Source: Providencia rettgeri (GTDB lineage Bacteria; Pseudomonadota; Gammaproteobacteria; Enterobacterales; Enterobacteriaceae). Taken from it: a stretch of DNA of 64,000 nucleotides. The notes beneath the pieces are model-generated. The model worked only from the letters and a program-made list of their open reading frames with translations, was not told the DNA's origin and did no database searches. Below, in pieces: positions 8,316-16,487 of the stretch. Where the stretch lies: the NCBI RefSeq assembly GCF_001874625.1, contig NZ_CP017671.1, positions 3,348,001 through 3,412,000 on the forward strand. Reading direction: 5' to 3'. Both the position numbers and the translations under genes were made by a program. How positions within the stretch are numbered: the first letter of the stretch is position 1; every line of letters starts with the position of its first letter.

Positions 8316-10253
8316 TTAATAAAGCCGTACCTTATGTTCAACTTTATGTTTAATTTCCTCAGCCGCCGCAACAATTTCAGGCTTTTTAGCAACTTGAGCT
8401 GTTCCTGTACGCCACCACGCTTCATAACCATTAGTCATGGTTTTTGGAAGCACTTTAATATCAATCAATACACAACCTGAATGCGTTTTAGCATCCTCCA
8501 AAGCAGAGATCAGCTGAGCTTCATCATGAACTCGATAACTTTTACAACCATAGCTTTCTGCATTTTTAGCGAAATCCACTTTCACTAATGGCCCATCCAG
8601 TAGGCCTGTTTGTGGATTGCGTTGGCGATTTTCAGTCCCAAAACTCCCCATGCCTTGGCTCATTTGTAAATTATTGATGCAACCAAAGCCCGCATTATCA
8701 AATAATAAAATAGTGATTTTAATATTTTCTTGAATTGCCGTTTGCAACTCACTGTGTAGCATCAAATAGGAGCCATCCCCGACCATGGCATATACAGGTT
8801 GTTCTGGAGCCGCAATTTTCGCGCCAACAGCCGCAGCAATTTCATACCCCATACATGAATAACCATATTCTAGATGGTAAGTATCCCGCTGCTTTGGTAG
8901 CCAAATACGCTGTAAGTCCCCCGGTAATGACCCCGCTGCCCCCACAATAATCGCGTCACTCTCCATGTGCTGCTGCATCAAACCTAGAACCCGAGTTTGC
9001 GCAAGTTCAGTGCCGAGTGTTTTACTGTATTCTTCAAGTTTATCATCAAGGTGGCCTGCAATTTCTGGGATAAAATCCAACGGCCGATACTGAATGCTAA
9101 ACAACCGGTCTAATTCGTTCTTCCATTGTTGCTTCGCCAGTTGAATTTCATGTCCCCATTGGGCCTGATAGCCTGACCCCTTCATTTTTGCATCAAGAGC
9201 TTGCAAAGCTTCTTTTGCATCTGCTACCACTTTTAATGCATCTAACTTACTGGCATCGAATTCAGCAACGTTAATATTTAAAAACCGCACACCTTCTTTA
9301 CTAAACAATGACTTAGATGCCGTGGTAAAATCAGTAAAACGAGTCCCAACACCAATAACCAAATCAGCTTCTTTTGCAAGTAAGTTTGCCGCAAGCCCAC
9401 CTGTCGTGCCTATTCCCCCTACATTTAAAGGATGGTTGGCAACAACAGCACTTTTACCCGCTTGAGTTTCACCAAACGGAATACCGTAAGCCTCCGCAAA
9501 TTGAACGAAATCATTATGTGCTTCTGAATAACGCACACCACCACCACATATCAGAAGCGGCTTTTGCTTACTTTGAATAAGATGAGCGGCTTCCTCTAGA
9601 CTTACACTTGTTGGCGGCCGACGTTCAATGCGATGAATTCGCTTTTCAAAGAAGTAATCAGGGTATTCCCATGCTTCCCCTTGAACATCCTGAGGTAAGC
9701 AAATGGTAACGGCCCCCGTATCAGCAGGGTCAGTTAATACACGCATTGCATTAATCATCGCTGCCATTAGCTGTTCAGGCCGCGAAATCCGGTCCCAATA
9801 ACGAGATACAGGGCGGAAACAATCATTCGTGCTGATTGTCCCATCACCATATTGTTCGACTTGCTGCAAAACAGGGTCTGGTTGACGAGTGGCGAAGGTG
9901 TCTCCTGGTAGTAATAACAACGGAATACGGTTGGCTGTAGCTGTTGCCGCCGCCGTTACCATATTAGCTGCCCCCGGCCCTACCGAAGAAGTCACTGCAA
10001 AAATTTGTTTCCGTTTTTTCTGTTTGGCAAAGCCAGTCGCAATATGCGCCATACCTTGCTCATTACAACCTTGATAAACTCGCAGATGTCCAGGCGCTTC
10101 TTCAAGCGCCTGACCCAAACCGACAACGTTACCATGGCCAAAAATCGTAAATATTCCCTGAATAAACGGATACTGCTCACCATCGACATCAACATATTGT
10201 TGGTTAAGAAACTTTACCAATGCTTGGGCTGTAGTCATTTTCTGCTTATTCAT
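8316..10253 (-). CDS. iolD: 3D-(3,5/4)-trihydroxycyclohexane-1,2-dione hydrolase IolD
   Basis: This thiamine-diphosphate enzyme opens the ring of the cyclohexanedione made by IolE, giving 5-deoxy-glucuronate. The 645-residue product shows the three-part ThDP fold of the acetolactate synthase family, with the cofactor-binding segment [11 protein letters not shown] followed by [11 protein letters not shown] in the C-terminal third. An ATG abutting the iolA stop (10265) would add METH, but it has a poor ribosome site. The ATG at 10253 has GGAG six bases upstream, so I prefer it. The gene directly follows iolA on the same strand and shares its terminator. Confidence 0.93.
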   Translation of the reverse strand: MNKQKMTTAQALVKFLNQQYVDVDGEQYPFIQGIFTIFGHGNVVGLGQALEEAPGHLRVYQGCNEQGMAHIATGFAKQKKRKQIFAVTSSVGPGAANMVTAAATATANRIPLLLLPGDTFATRQPDPVLQQVEQYGDGTISTNDCFRPVSRYWDRISRPEQLMAAMINAMRVLTDPADTGAVTICLPQDVQGEAWEYPDYFFEKRIHRIERRPPTSVSLEEAAHLIQSKQKPLLICGGGVRYSEAHNDFVQFAEAYGIPFGETQAGKSAVVANHPLNVGGIGTTGGLAANLLAKEADLVIGVGTRFTDFTTASKSLFSKEGVRFLNINVAEFDASKLDALKVVADAKEALQALDAKMKGSGYQAQWGHEIQLAKQQWKNELDRLFSIQYRPLDFIPEIAGHLDDKLEEYSKTLGTELAQTRVLGLMQQHMESDAIIVGAAGSLPGDLQRIWLPKQRDTYHLEYGYSCMGYEIAAAVGAKIAAPEQPVYAMVGDGSYLMLHSELQTAIQENIKITILLFDNAGFGCINNLQMSQGMGSFGTENRQRNPQTGLLDGPLVKVDFAKNAESYGCKSYRVHDEAQLISALEDAKTHSGCVLIDIKVLPKTMTNGYEAWWRTGTAQVAKKPEIVAAAEEIKHKVEHKVRLY

Positions 10254-10265
10254 ATGGGTCTCCAT

Positions 10266-11777
10266 TTATTCCATGGTTGGCATTGTGAAACTACTTTCAT
10301 GATGTTCTAAACGTACGCTAGCAGGCCAACGACTAGTCACTGTTTTCATGCGAGTATAGAAGCGAACACCATCATTTCCATGAACATTGAGAGGCCCAAA
10401 AATTGAACGTTTCCAACCACCAAAACTGTGGAAAGCCATTGGTACTGGGATTGGGATATTAATTCCGACCATTCCAGCTTGAACATTTTCTTGGAACTCA
10501 CGGGCTGTTTCACCATCACGTGTAAAAATTGCGGTTCCATTGCCGTATTCGTGTTGGTTAATTAGTTTCAACCCTGTTTCAAAATCAGGTACTCGTACAA
10601 CAGCTAATACAGGCCCAAAAATTTCTTCTTTATAAATATCCATTTCAGGAGTCACATTATCAAATAATGTTGGCCCAACAAAATAACCCTTTTCAAAACC
10701 CGTTACTTTGAAATCACGACCATCAACCAATAATGTCGCCCCTTGTTTTTCACCACTCGCAATATAGTCGCAGATTTTCGCTTTATGCTGTGCTGAGATT
10801 ACTGGCCCCATATCATTTTCTTTGCCATCTGTAATACCGGGTCCCACGGTCATTTTGGCTATCTGAGCTTTCAAATTAGCAATTAATGTATCTGCCGTTT
10901 CATCCCCTACGGCTAATACAACAGAAAGTGCCATACAACGCTCACCCGCAGCCCCAAATGCAGCGCCCATTATTGCATTCGTAGCCTGCCCCATATCCGC
11001 ATCAGGCATTAAAATACAATGGTTTTTTGCTCCACCTAACGCTTGGCAACGCTTACCATGCTGAGACGCTGTGGTATAAATATATTCGGCAATCGGAGTT
11101 GAACCAACAAAGCTTACCGCTTGAACTTCTGGTGCAGTTAGCAGCGTATCAACAGATTCTTTATCCCCTTGAACGACGTTAAATACACCGTCAGGTAAAC
11201 CAGCTTGCTTTAACAATTTAGCCAATTCAAGAGCCAAAGACGGGTCTTTCTCAGATGGTTTTAAAACAAAAGTATTACCGGTAGCAATCGCCACTGGGAA
11301 CATCCACATCGGTACCATAGCAGGGAAGTTAAATGGGGTAATACCAGCACAAACACCTAGTGGTTGCATTAATGAATGACTGTCCACACCTGTGGCGACA
11401 TTGGCCGAGTGTTCACCTTTTTGTAAGTGAGGAATGCCACAAGCAAATTCAACAACCTCTAGGCCTCGTGTAATCTCACCCACCGCATCAGAAAACACTT
11501 TACCGTGTTCTTTAGAAATAAGGCGCGCTAAATCATCCATGTTATCTTCAAGTAACGCTTTAAATTTAAATAAGATTCGAGAGCGCTTTAATGGCGAAAG
11601 TTTCGACCATTTTGGAAATGCTTTATGAGCAATCGCTATGGCGTGTTTCGTTTCATCAGCACTGCTTAATACCACCTGTGCAATTTGCTCGCCCGTTGCT
11701 GGGTTGAATACAGGTGCAAATCGACCGCTTTTGCTCAAAACTATTTCACCACCGATGAAATTATTAATCTGTTCCAT
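10266..11777 (-). CDS. iolA: Methylmalonate/malonate-semialdehyde dehydrogenase IolA
   Basis: The 503-residue protein is a CoA-acylating aldehyde dehydrogenase of the MmsA/IolA group. It has the nucleotide-binding segment FVGSTPIAEYIY and the catalytic cysteine in GAAGERCMAL (Cys281). It converts malonate semialdehyde from the inositol pathway to acetyl-CoA and CO2. It is the first gene of the iolA-iolD operon, and the iolD start region abuts its stop codon. Its promoter lies in the 394-bp divergent region shared with iolR, where an inverted repeat and a CRP-like half-site are visible. The family call is very strong. Confidence 0.95.
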   Translation of the reverse strand: MEQINNFIGGEIVLSKSGRFAPVFNPATGEQIAQVVLSSADETKHAIAIAHKAFPKWSKLSPLKRSRILFKFKALLEDNMDDLARLISKEHGKVFSDAVGEITRGLEVVEFACGIPHLQKGEHSANVATGVDSHSLMQPLGVCAGITPFNFPAMVPMWMFPVAIATGNTFVLKPSEKDPSLALELAKLLKQAGLPDGVFNVVQGDKESVDTLLTAPEVQAVSFVGSTPIAEYIYTTASQHGKRCQALGGAKNHCILMPDADMGQATNAIMGAAFGAAGERCMALSVVLAVGDETADTLIANLKAQIAKMTVGPGITDGKENDMGPVISAQHKAKICDYIASGEKQGATLLVDGRDFKVTGFEKGYFVGPTLFDNVTPEMDIYKEEIFGPVLAVVRVPDFETGLKLINQHEYGNGTAIFTRDGETAREFQENVQAGMVGINIPIPVPMAFHSFGGWKRSIFGPLNVHGNDGVRFYTRMKTVTSRWPASVRLEHHESSFTMPTME

Positions 11778-11834
11778 GTTGCCTCTCTTTAACTGACAGG
11801 ATTACGTTGTTACCCAATGTATATGAAATATTTG

Positions 11835-11851
11835 TTTCATTTGCAATGAAA
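11835..11851. promoter_or_regulatory. Candidate IolR operator between iolA and iolR
   Basis: TTTCATT, TGC, AATGAAA is a perfect 7-bp inverted repeat with a 3-bp centre, the same core as at 4032-4050. An overlapping TGAAA-N6-TTTCA element starts at 11824. A half-site TGTGATCTAG follows at about 11872, in the same relative order as in the iolG-like promoter. The remaining part of 11778-12171 is AT-rich with no gene. Confidence 0.6.
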
Positions 11852-12171
11852 TTTGAAATAACATTCAATTTATGTGATCTAGACAAAGTTTTTATGAAAT
11901 TTCTAATTCAAGATAGAAAATGCCATTTTAAAAAGTCTCCTAATCACTTATTTAATTAGGTATACACGTCTATTGCAGTGCAGACAGAAGCACTTACCAA
12001 CTAGGCACAATAAGAAAAGCAATCAATGTAACTCATTCAATTTGCTAACCGAAATTCAAATTATTTTAGATATATAAAGATAGAGAATGTAGAAATATGA
12101 ACTAACCGTTTCAAAATAATTCGACTAACCGTGCAAAACAACTACAATTAGAGCCAAATCATGGAGGTTAT

Positions 12172-13008
12172 ATGTCAAGTGCATCAAATTTAAATGAGTT
12201 TCAAGAGCAAGTTCGCTCTCGTTATGATGAGCTAAGTAAACGCTTGCAACAGGTGGCTAGGTACGTACTCGATAATACAAATAGTGTCGCATTTGATACC
12301 GTTGCCGTTATTGCAAAAGAAGCCAATGTTCCACCATCAACATTAATTCGTTTTGCAAATGCGTTTAATTTCAGTGGCTTTAATGAAATGAAACAATTGT
12401 TTCGTATGAACCTTGTTGAAGAAACAGCAAGCTACACTGATAGAGCAAGGCTATTTCGCGAAATGGATAGTGCTCAAGAATTGAGTGATGACCCCGCTCA
12501 AATTTTAAAAGAATTTGCTCACTCCAATGCACAAGCCTTGCAGCAAATGGCAGCTAGGACCTCTGCCGAAGATTTAGAAAAAGCAGTTTCATTATTAGCT
12601 AATGCACAAAATGTCTACATAATTGGCTTGCGTCGCTCATTTAGTGTCGCGACCTACCTCAGTTATGCATTAAGCCATTTGGAGTGCCGCCCTGTTCTGA
12701 TAGATGGTCTTGGGGGAATGTTTAAAGAACAGATCAGTAAAATTAGTGAAAACGATGTGGTTATTTCAATTAGTTTCACCCCCTATGCATCAGAAACAGT
12801 AATGGTTAGTGAAAAAGCAGCACAGTCTGGTGCTAAACAAATCGTAATTACTGACAGCCAGATTAGCCCACTCGCCAGTTTTAGTGACGTTTGCTTTGTG
12901 ATTAAAGAAGCGCAAGTGGATGCATTTCGTTCCCAGTCAGCAACGTTATGTTTAGCTCAATCATTGACAGTCGCCTTAGCCTACCGTCAAGGAAGTAAGT
13001 TAGTTTAA
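12172..13008 (+). CDS. iolR: RpiR-family transcriptional regulator, IolR
   Basis: The 278-residue protein has an N-terminal helix-turn-helix of the RpiR type (residues about 10-85, with the segment VAVIAKEANVPPSTLIRFANAF). A C-terminal SIS domain (about 125-260) normally senses phosphorylated sugars. The start ATG at 12172 has GGAGG nearby (ATGGAGGTTAT precedes it). Divergence from iolA and central position in the iol island support a role as repressor of the inositol genes, with a pathway intermediate as likely inducer. That regulatory role follows from known RpiR-type IolR of enterobacteria and is not shown by the sequence itself. Confidence 0.88.
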   Translation: MSSASNLNEFQEQVRSRYDELSKRLQQVARYVLDNTNSVAFDTVAVIAKEANVPPSTLIRFANAFNFSGFNEMKQLFRMNLVEETASYTDRARLFREMDSAQELSDDPAQILKEFAHSNAQALQQMAARTSAEDLEKAVSLLANAQNVYIIGLRRSFSVATYLSYALSHLECRPVLIDGLGGMFKEQISKISENDVVISISFTPYASETVMVSEKAAQSGAKQIVITDSQISPLASFSDVCFVIKEAQVDAFRSQSATLCLAQSLTVALAYRQGSKLV

Positions 13009-13183
13009 CGCTACTTTGGCTCGAAAACTAAATACCTCCATTAGTTTAGAGCCCCTATTTGGCCGTTTCCATTACTAAATTGATTTCTCTTTGCTACATA
13101 CCGCCGCTCAAGTGGGTTTACATAAATGATTTCTTTAATTTGTGAGTTTCATCAGAAAATACAAATTTCGACAACACATTAAT

Positions 13184-13201
13184 ATGAAATTATTATTTCA
13201 T
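13184..13201. promoter_or_regulatory. Palindrome upstream of the Gfo/Idh-like gene
   Basis: ATGAAAT, TATT, ATTTCAT is a perfect 7-bp inverted repeat about 58 bp before the start at 13259. The half-site is the complement arrangement of the TTTCATT/AATGAAA repeats near iolA and the iolG-like gene. It could be another IolR-bound site, with less certainty because the spacing and orientation differ. Confidence 0.45.
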
Positions 13202-13258
13202 CCTGTTATGTTGGGAGCACATGAATTTCTGATTTAAAACCGATAATAAGGAACGACC

Positions 13259-14254
13259 ATGTTAAATACACACTTTCTTTATTTACTGGGCCATCTTCGA
13301 TTGCTTGAAGAGCAGCACTCTGTCACTTCTCTTCATCGCTCAGGGATTGGTTTAATCGGAACGTCCATTCATAATCAACCTTATATTCATGCAGTAAAAT
13401 GCAGTGCTCATCATAGTGAGTTGGTATCTGTTTGTGATATCGCTCCCCCACTTCCCTCTATGTCTTATTTTATGTATCAAAAACAACAAATAGAGGCACT
13501 GGTCAATAACGATGACGTTGATTGCATCATCATGACAGCAGTCTGTAGTGATGAGCTATTGAAATTTACAATCAATGCCGCAATTGCAGCAGGAAAAGAT
13601 ATCTTACTCAATAATATCCCAAGCTTTAATGAAAAAGAGCTTGAAGAATTATTCATAAAAGCAATACGAAACGATGTTTTAATTGACTACAGTCAAGCAC
13701 TCACTTTTGAGGACTCATTTAATCAAATAAAGCATGTCTTGCACACTCAAAACAAATTAGAAACAGGGTTATTACGCTTATCCGCTCACCGGGTCATTGA
13801 GCCAGAAAATAGGTTACCATTCAATATACTAAGAGGTACGATTACACAAAAAATTGAACTGTTATTAACCTTACTCCCTGATTTTTCATTTTCTACAGCG
13901 TCAATTCAGTTTTCACACCCTTTCGCAAAAATGGAAGATGGGGATGTGCTAATAATCAATTTGCGTCATAAAGGGGGGTTGTTAATTTCATTTGAGCTAT
14001 TTTTTAATACGGGGAATATTTCAGACAAATTATCTCTAAAACAGTGCAATCAAAGTTATGAGGTTGAAAATAAAGTACTATTTAACCCACAAAGACAACA
14101 ACTTAATGAAAAAAATACTATTTTTAAACAAATAGACCAATTCATTCTAAAACTGCACGGCGGTACTAAACTTACACAACCAGCTCATTGGGCACGTACT
14201 AATGAACTTACCAATGAAATATTAAAACAATTATACGATGAGGGGTTTATTTAA
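13259..14254 (+). CDS. Divergent Gfo/Idh/MocA-like protein, probably not catalytic
   Basis: The 331-residue protein resembles the Gfo/Idh/MocA fold. After an unusual 28-residue leader it has GIGLIGTSIHNQPYIHAV, which aligns with the Rossmann start, and a segment DCIIMTAV...AIAAGKDILL in the place of the second half of the fold. Where the family has the catalytic EKP, this protein reads LLNNIPSF. The last glycine of the dinucleotide motif is replaced, and the C-terminal half is only loosely similar. It may be a decayed inositol dehydrogenase or an inositol-binding regulatory protein. It follows iolR on the same strand after 250 bp, with its own palindrome, so I place it in the inositol regulon. 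Confidence 0.6.
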   Translation: MLNTHFLYLLGHLRLLEEQHSVTSLHRSGIGLIGTSIHNQPYIHAVKCSAHHSELVSVCDIAPPLPSMSYFMYQKQQIEALVNNDDVDCIIMTAVCSDELLKFTINAAIAAGKDILLNNIPSFNEKELEELFIKAIRNDVLIDYSQALTFEDSFNQIKHVLHTQNKLETGLLRLSAHRVIEPENRLPFNILRGTITQKIELLLTLLPDFSFSTASIQFSHPFAKMEDGDVLIINLRHKGGLLISFELFFNTGNISDKLSLKQCNQSYEVENKVLFNPQRQQLNEKNTIFKQIDQFILKLHGGTKLTQPAHWARTNELTNEILKQLYDEGFI

Positions 14255-14396
14255 GTACGATAATGACAAATTAAGAGATACAGCAGCTCTGTTAACCTAT
14301 TTTTTAACTTACAGAGTTAAGTTTTCCAACATTATCGTGTGGATACGTTTAACCAATTGATCATTAAGTTTTTTATTCAGCCAATACTAAACAATG

Positions 14397-14651
14397 TTAG
14401 TGTAGAGTACTGCGCATCCCGCTGTTAACATTCACTACGCCATATAAGAAAGAGGCTGGCTCAATATTGAATAAGTAGGCAAACTGAAATAATGAATCTA
14501 CATCAATACAACTTTCACCGTTTTCGAAACGTCTCATTTCATCTTCAGTTACCCCAATTAAATTCGCAGTTTGTTTAACGGTCATTTTATGACTTTCTCG
14601 TTGATTACGAATTTTTATCCCCAACATCTTAGCGATACTGTCTTTACTCAT
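14397..14651 (-). CDS. Small XRE-type helix-turn-helix regulator (MrpJ-like)
   Basis: The 84-residue protein is almost entirely a Cro/C1-type helix-turn-helix (IGIKIRNQRESHKMTVKQTANLIGV and ENGESCIDVDSLFQFAYLF regions, residues 10-75). Small stand-alone proteins of this kind are common in Proteus and Providencia, where MrpJ and its relatives switch between fimbriation and motility. No fimbrial genes are near, so the target is unknown. The gene lies alone between AT-rich gaps and is transcribed leftward. The domain is clear, while the MrpJ comparison is a tentative inference. Confidence 0.75.
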   Translation of the reverse strand: MSKDSIAKMLGIKIRNQRESHKMTVKQTANLIGVTEDEMRRFENGESCIDVDSLFQFAYLFNIEPASFLYGVVNVNSGMRSTLH

Positions 14652-15548
14652 AATACCCCCCTGGGTTACATACGTATAAGCTATCTAATTAAGCGACGCG
14701 TAAATTAACACCACTTTTCAATTTATAAATTGACTTAAAATAACTAAATTCCGATTAAACCAATCATTAAAAGACTATTTCTATCGAAGGAAAACACAAT
14801 AAAAACATAACATTATGATATTATTATTTTTTATTATTTCATTGTTGCAGATAAGATTCGATTGGTACTACATTACCCCCCCAATGAAGAATGGGTTAAT
14901 TTACTCACCTATCCCTAATCGTGAACAATGTATCTATCAGATTACAATAATATTTTAGCTTATTTTTTAAATTTGATGAAATAAACTCTATACATTTAAT
15001 GTTATTTACTTATGGAAATCGTGACAATTTGTAGTTAAGCGTATCAATAAGTTTCCATACGGCTATTGTATAAAAAAAATAATATTTGTGGTTATAAAAA
15101 ATAGCCCTATTTTTTATAACTAATCATCGTTTCAGCAACCCATTAAAGATAAACGGCTTATATTTTCATTATAAATCACAACAATCCAAGCTGGATCTGT
15201 TTTTTATATCAATCCATTTACAATCATCTCAAAAGGATTATCGGCATTTAGCAATAATAATATTAACTGTTCTTTATCTATTTCTATAGTTGTACGTTTA
15301 TTTACTTTAAACTTAAATAGTTATTAATACATATTTAATGTTAAACTAACAACAAATAATTGTATTTCAGTCGGTAACAACAATACTTTTAGAAGAAAAA
15401 CTTACTTAACTTCACATCTTTTTAATCAAACTGTCTGTAGACATGGTATTCTATTGCGAGCATCCATGAATTCTTATCTAGTATCATTGTCAGTATTAAG
15501 CATTATTTACTTTATTGATCTAGGTAATAGCAACTTGAAAGGATAATC
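14652..15548. other. Long AT-rich intergenic region
   Basis: Nearly 900 bp without a supported gene lies between two divergently transcribed regulators. It contains a perfect 13-bp inverted repeat at 15091-15120 and an eight-C tract near 14876. It must hold the promoters of both flanking genes. I see no tRNA and no recognisable gene fragment. Confidence 0.5.
15091..15120. repeat. Perfect 13-bp inverted repeat
   Basis: GTTATAAAAAATA and TATTTTTTATAAC are exact reverse complements around a GCCC centre. The RNA would fold into a hairpin on either strand with A and U tracts, so it may act as a terminator for an unseen transcript or as a protein-binding site. Confidence 0.6.
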
Positions 15549-16433
15549 ATGCTACAAGAAAGCGTTATCAGGGAAATCATTCTCTGGATAGAACAAAATT
15601 TAGAATCTCGCCTATCCCTAGATACTGTTGCCGATAAATCAGGATACACTAAATGGCATTTTCAGCGCCTATTTAAAAACCAAACTGGCTTGGCACTTGG
15701 CTCGTATATCCGAGCAAGGCGCCTTTCCTGTTCAGCGGTAGCATTACGATTAACTAACGACAGCATTATGGATATCTCACTGAGATACCGATTTGATTCG
15801 CAACAAACATTTTGTCGCGCTTTCAAAAAGCAATTTAACCTTACCCCTTCTGAATATAGAAAGCGCAAAGGTTGGAAGGTCGATGGGTTCTGTCTGCCAC
15901 TTCGTGAAAATAAAGAACTTCAATTCCAAGTCAGACTTACTCAATTGCCCGCAATAAATTTACTTGGTATTAAGCATCGATATACCAAGGATATAAATGG
16001 TTGGAACCTTAAAACCGATGAATTACGCAGACAATATTGGAAAAAATTTCTTGATAAAAACCAATATGTGACGCAGCACCTATATGCTATTCATGGTGTA
16101 GACTTGAGCTCTAATGAAGAAGGGACTTTCTTATATATTACTGCATTAGATGAAAAAGATGTTGATATCACCCCACCACAAGCAACAAACTTTCAACTAC
16201 CGAGTGGAAATTATTTGGAAATTAAATTAGATGGTAGTCTGCAGGGGATTGATTACAACGATATTATCTATACTGCTTATGGTAAAGTTCTAGCTGAAAT
16301 GGATATTGTCCGTGGAACTGGTTCGGATATAGAAATGTATGTTTTAAACTCCAAACCTACTTACGAAGCATTTATAAATAACCCCCATCACTACATCCAA
16401 GAATTGAATTATTATATTCCAGTGCTTGTTTAA
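15549..16433 (+). CDS. Rob-like AraC/XylS-family regulator
   Basis: The 294-residue protein has an N-terminal AraC-type double helix-turn-helix (residues 8-106) very close in pattern to E. coli Rob and MarA, for example SGYTKWHFQRLFK, SYIRARRLSCSAVALRLT and YRFDSQQTFCRAFKKQF. A C-terminal GyrI-like effector domain (about 120-294) makes its length match Rob (289). Such proteins activate multidrug efflux and stress genes and sense small hydrophobic or cationic compounds. It differs from the short AarP of Providencia stuartii by having the effector domain. It stands alone, ended by the palindromic terminator at 16441-16472. Confidence 0.85.
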   Translation: MLQESVIREIILWIEQNLESRLSLDTVADKSGYTKWHFQRLFKNQTGLALGSYIRARRLSCSAVALRLTNDSIMDISLRYRFDSQQTFCRAFKKQFNLTPSEYRKRKGWKVDGFCLPLRENKELQFQVRLTQLPAINLLGIKHRYTKDINGWNLKTDELRRQYWKKFLDKNQYVTQHLYAIHGVDLSSNEEGTFLYITALDEKDVDITPPQATNFQLPSGNYLEIKLDGSLQGIDYNDIIYTAYGKVLAEMDIVRGTGSDIEMYVLNSKPTYEAFINNPHHYIQELNYYIPVLV

Positions 16434-16440
16434 CTACTCA

Positions 16441-16472
16441 CAAACAACCCGCATTACTCTGCGGGTTGTTTG
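16441..16472. terminator. Bidirectional terminator
   Basis: CAAACAACCCGCA pairs perfectly with TGCGGGTTGTTTG around a 6-nt loop. It lies between the convergent Rob-like gene and the receptor gene at 16488, and can serve both. Confidence 0.85.
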
Positions 16473-16487
16473 CAAATTTAATTGAAA

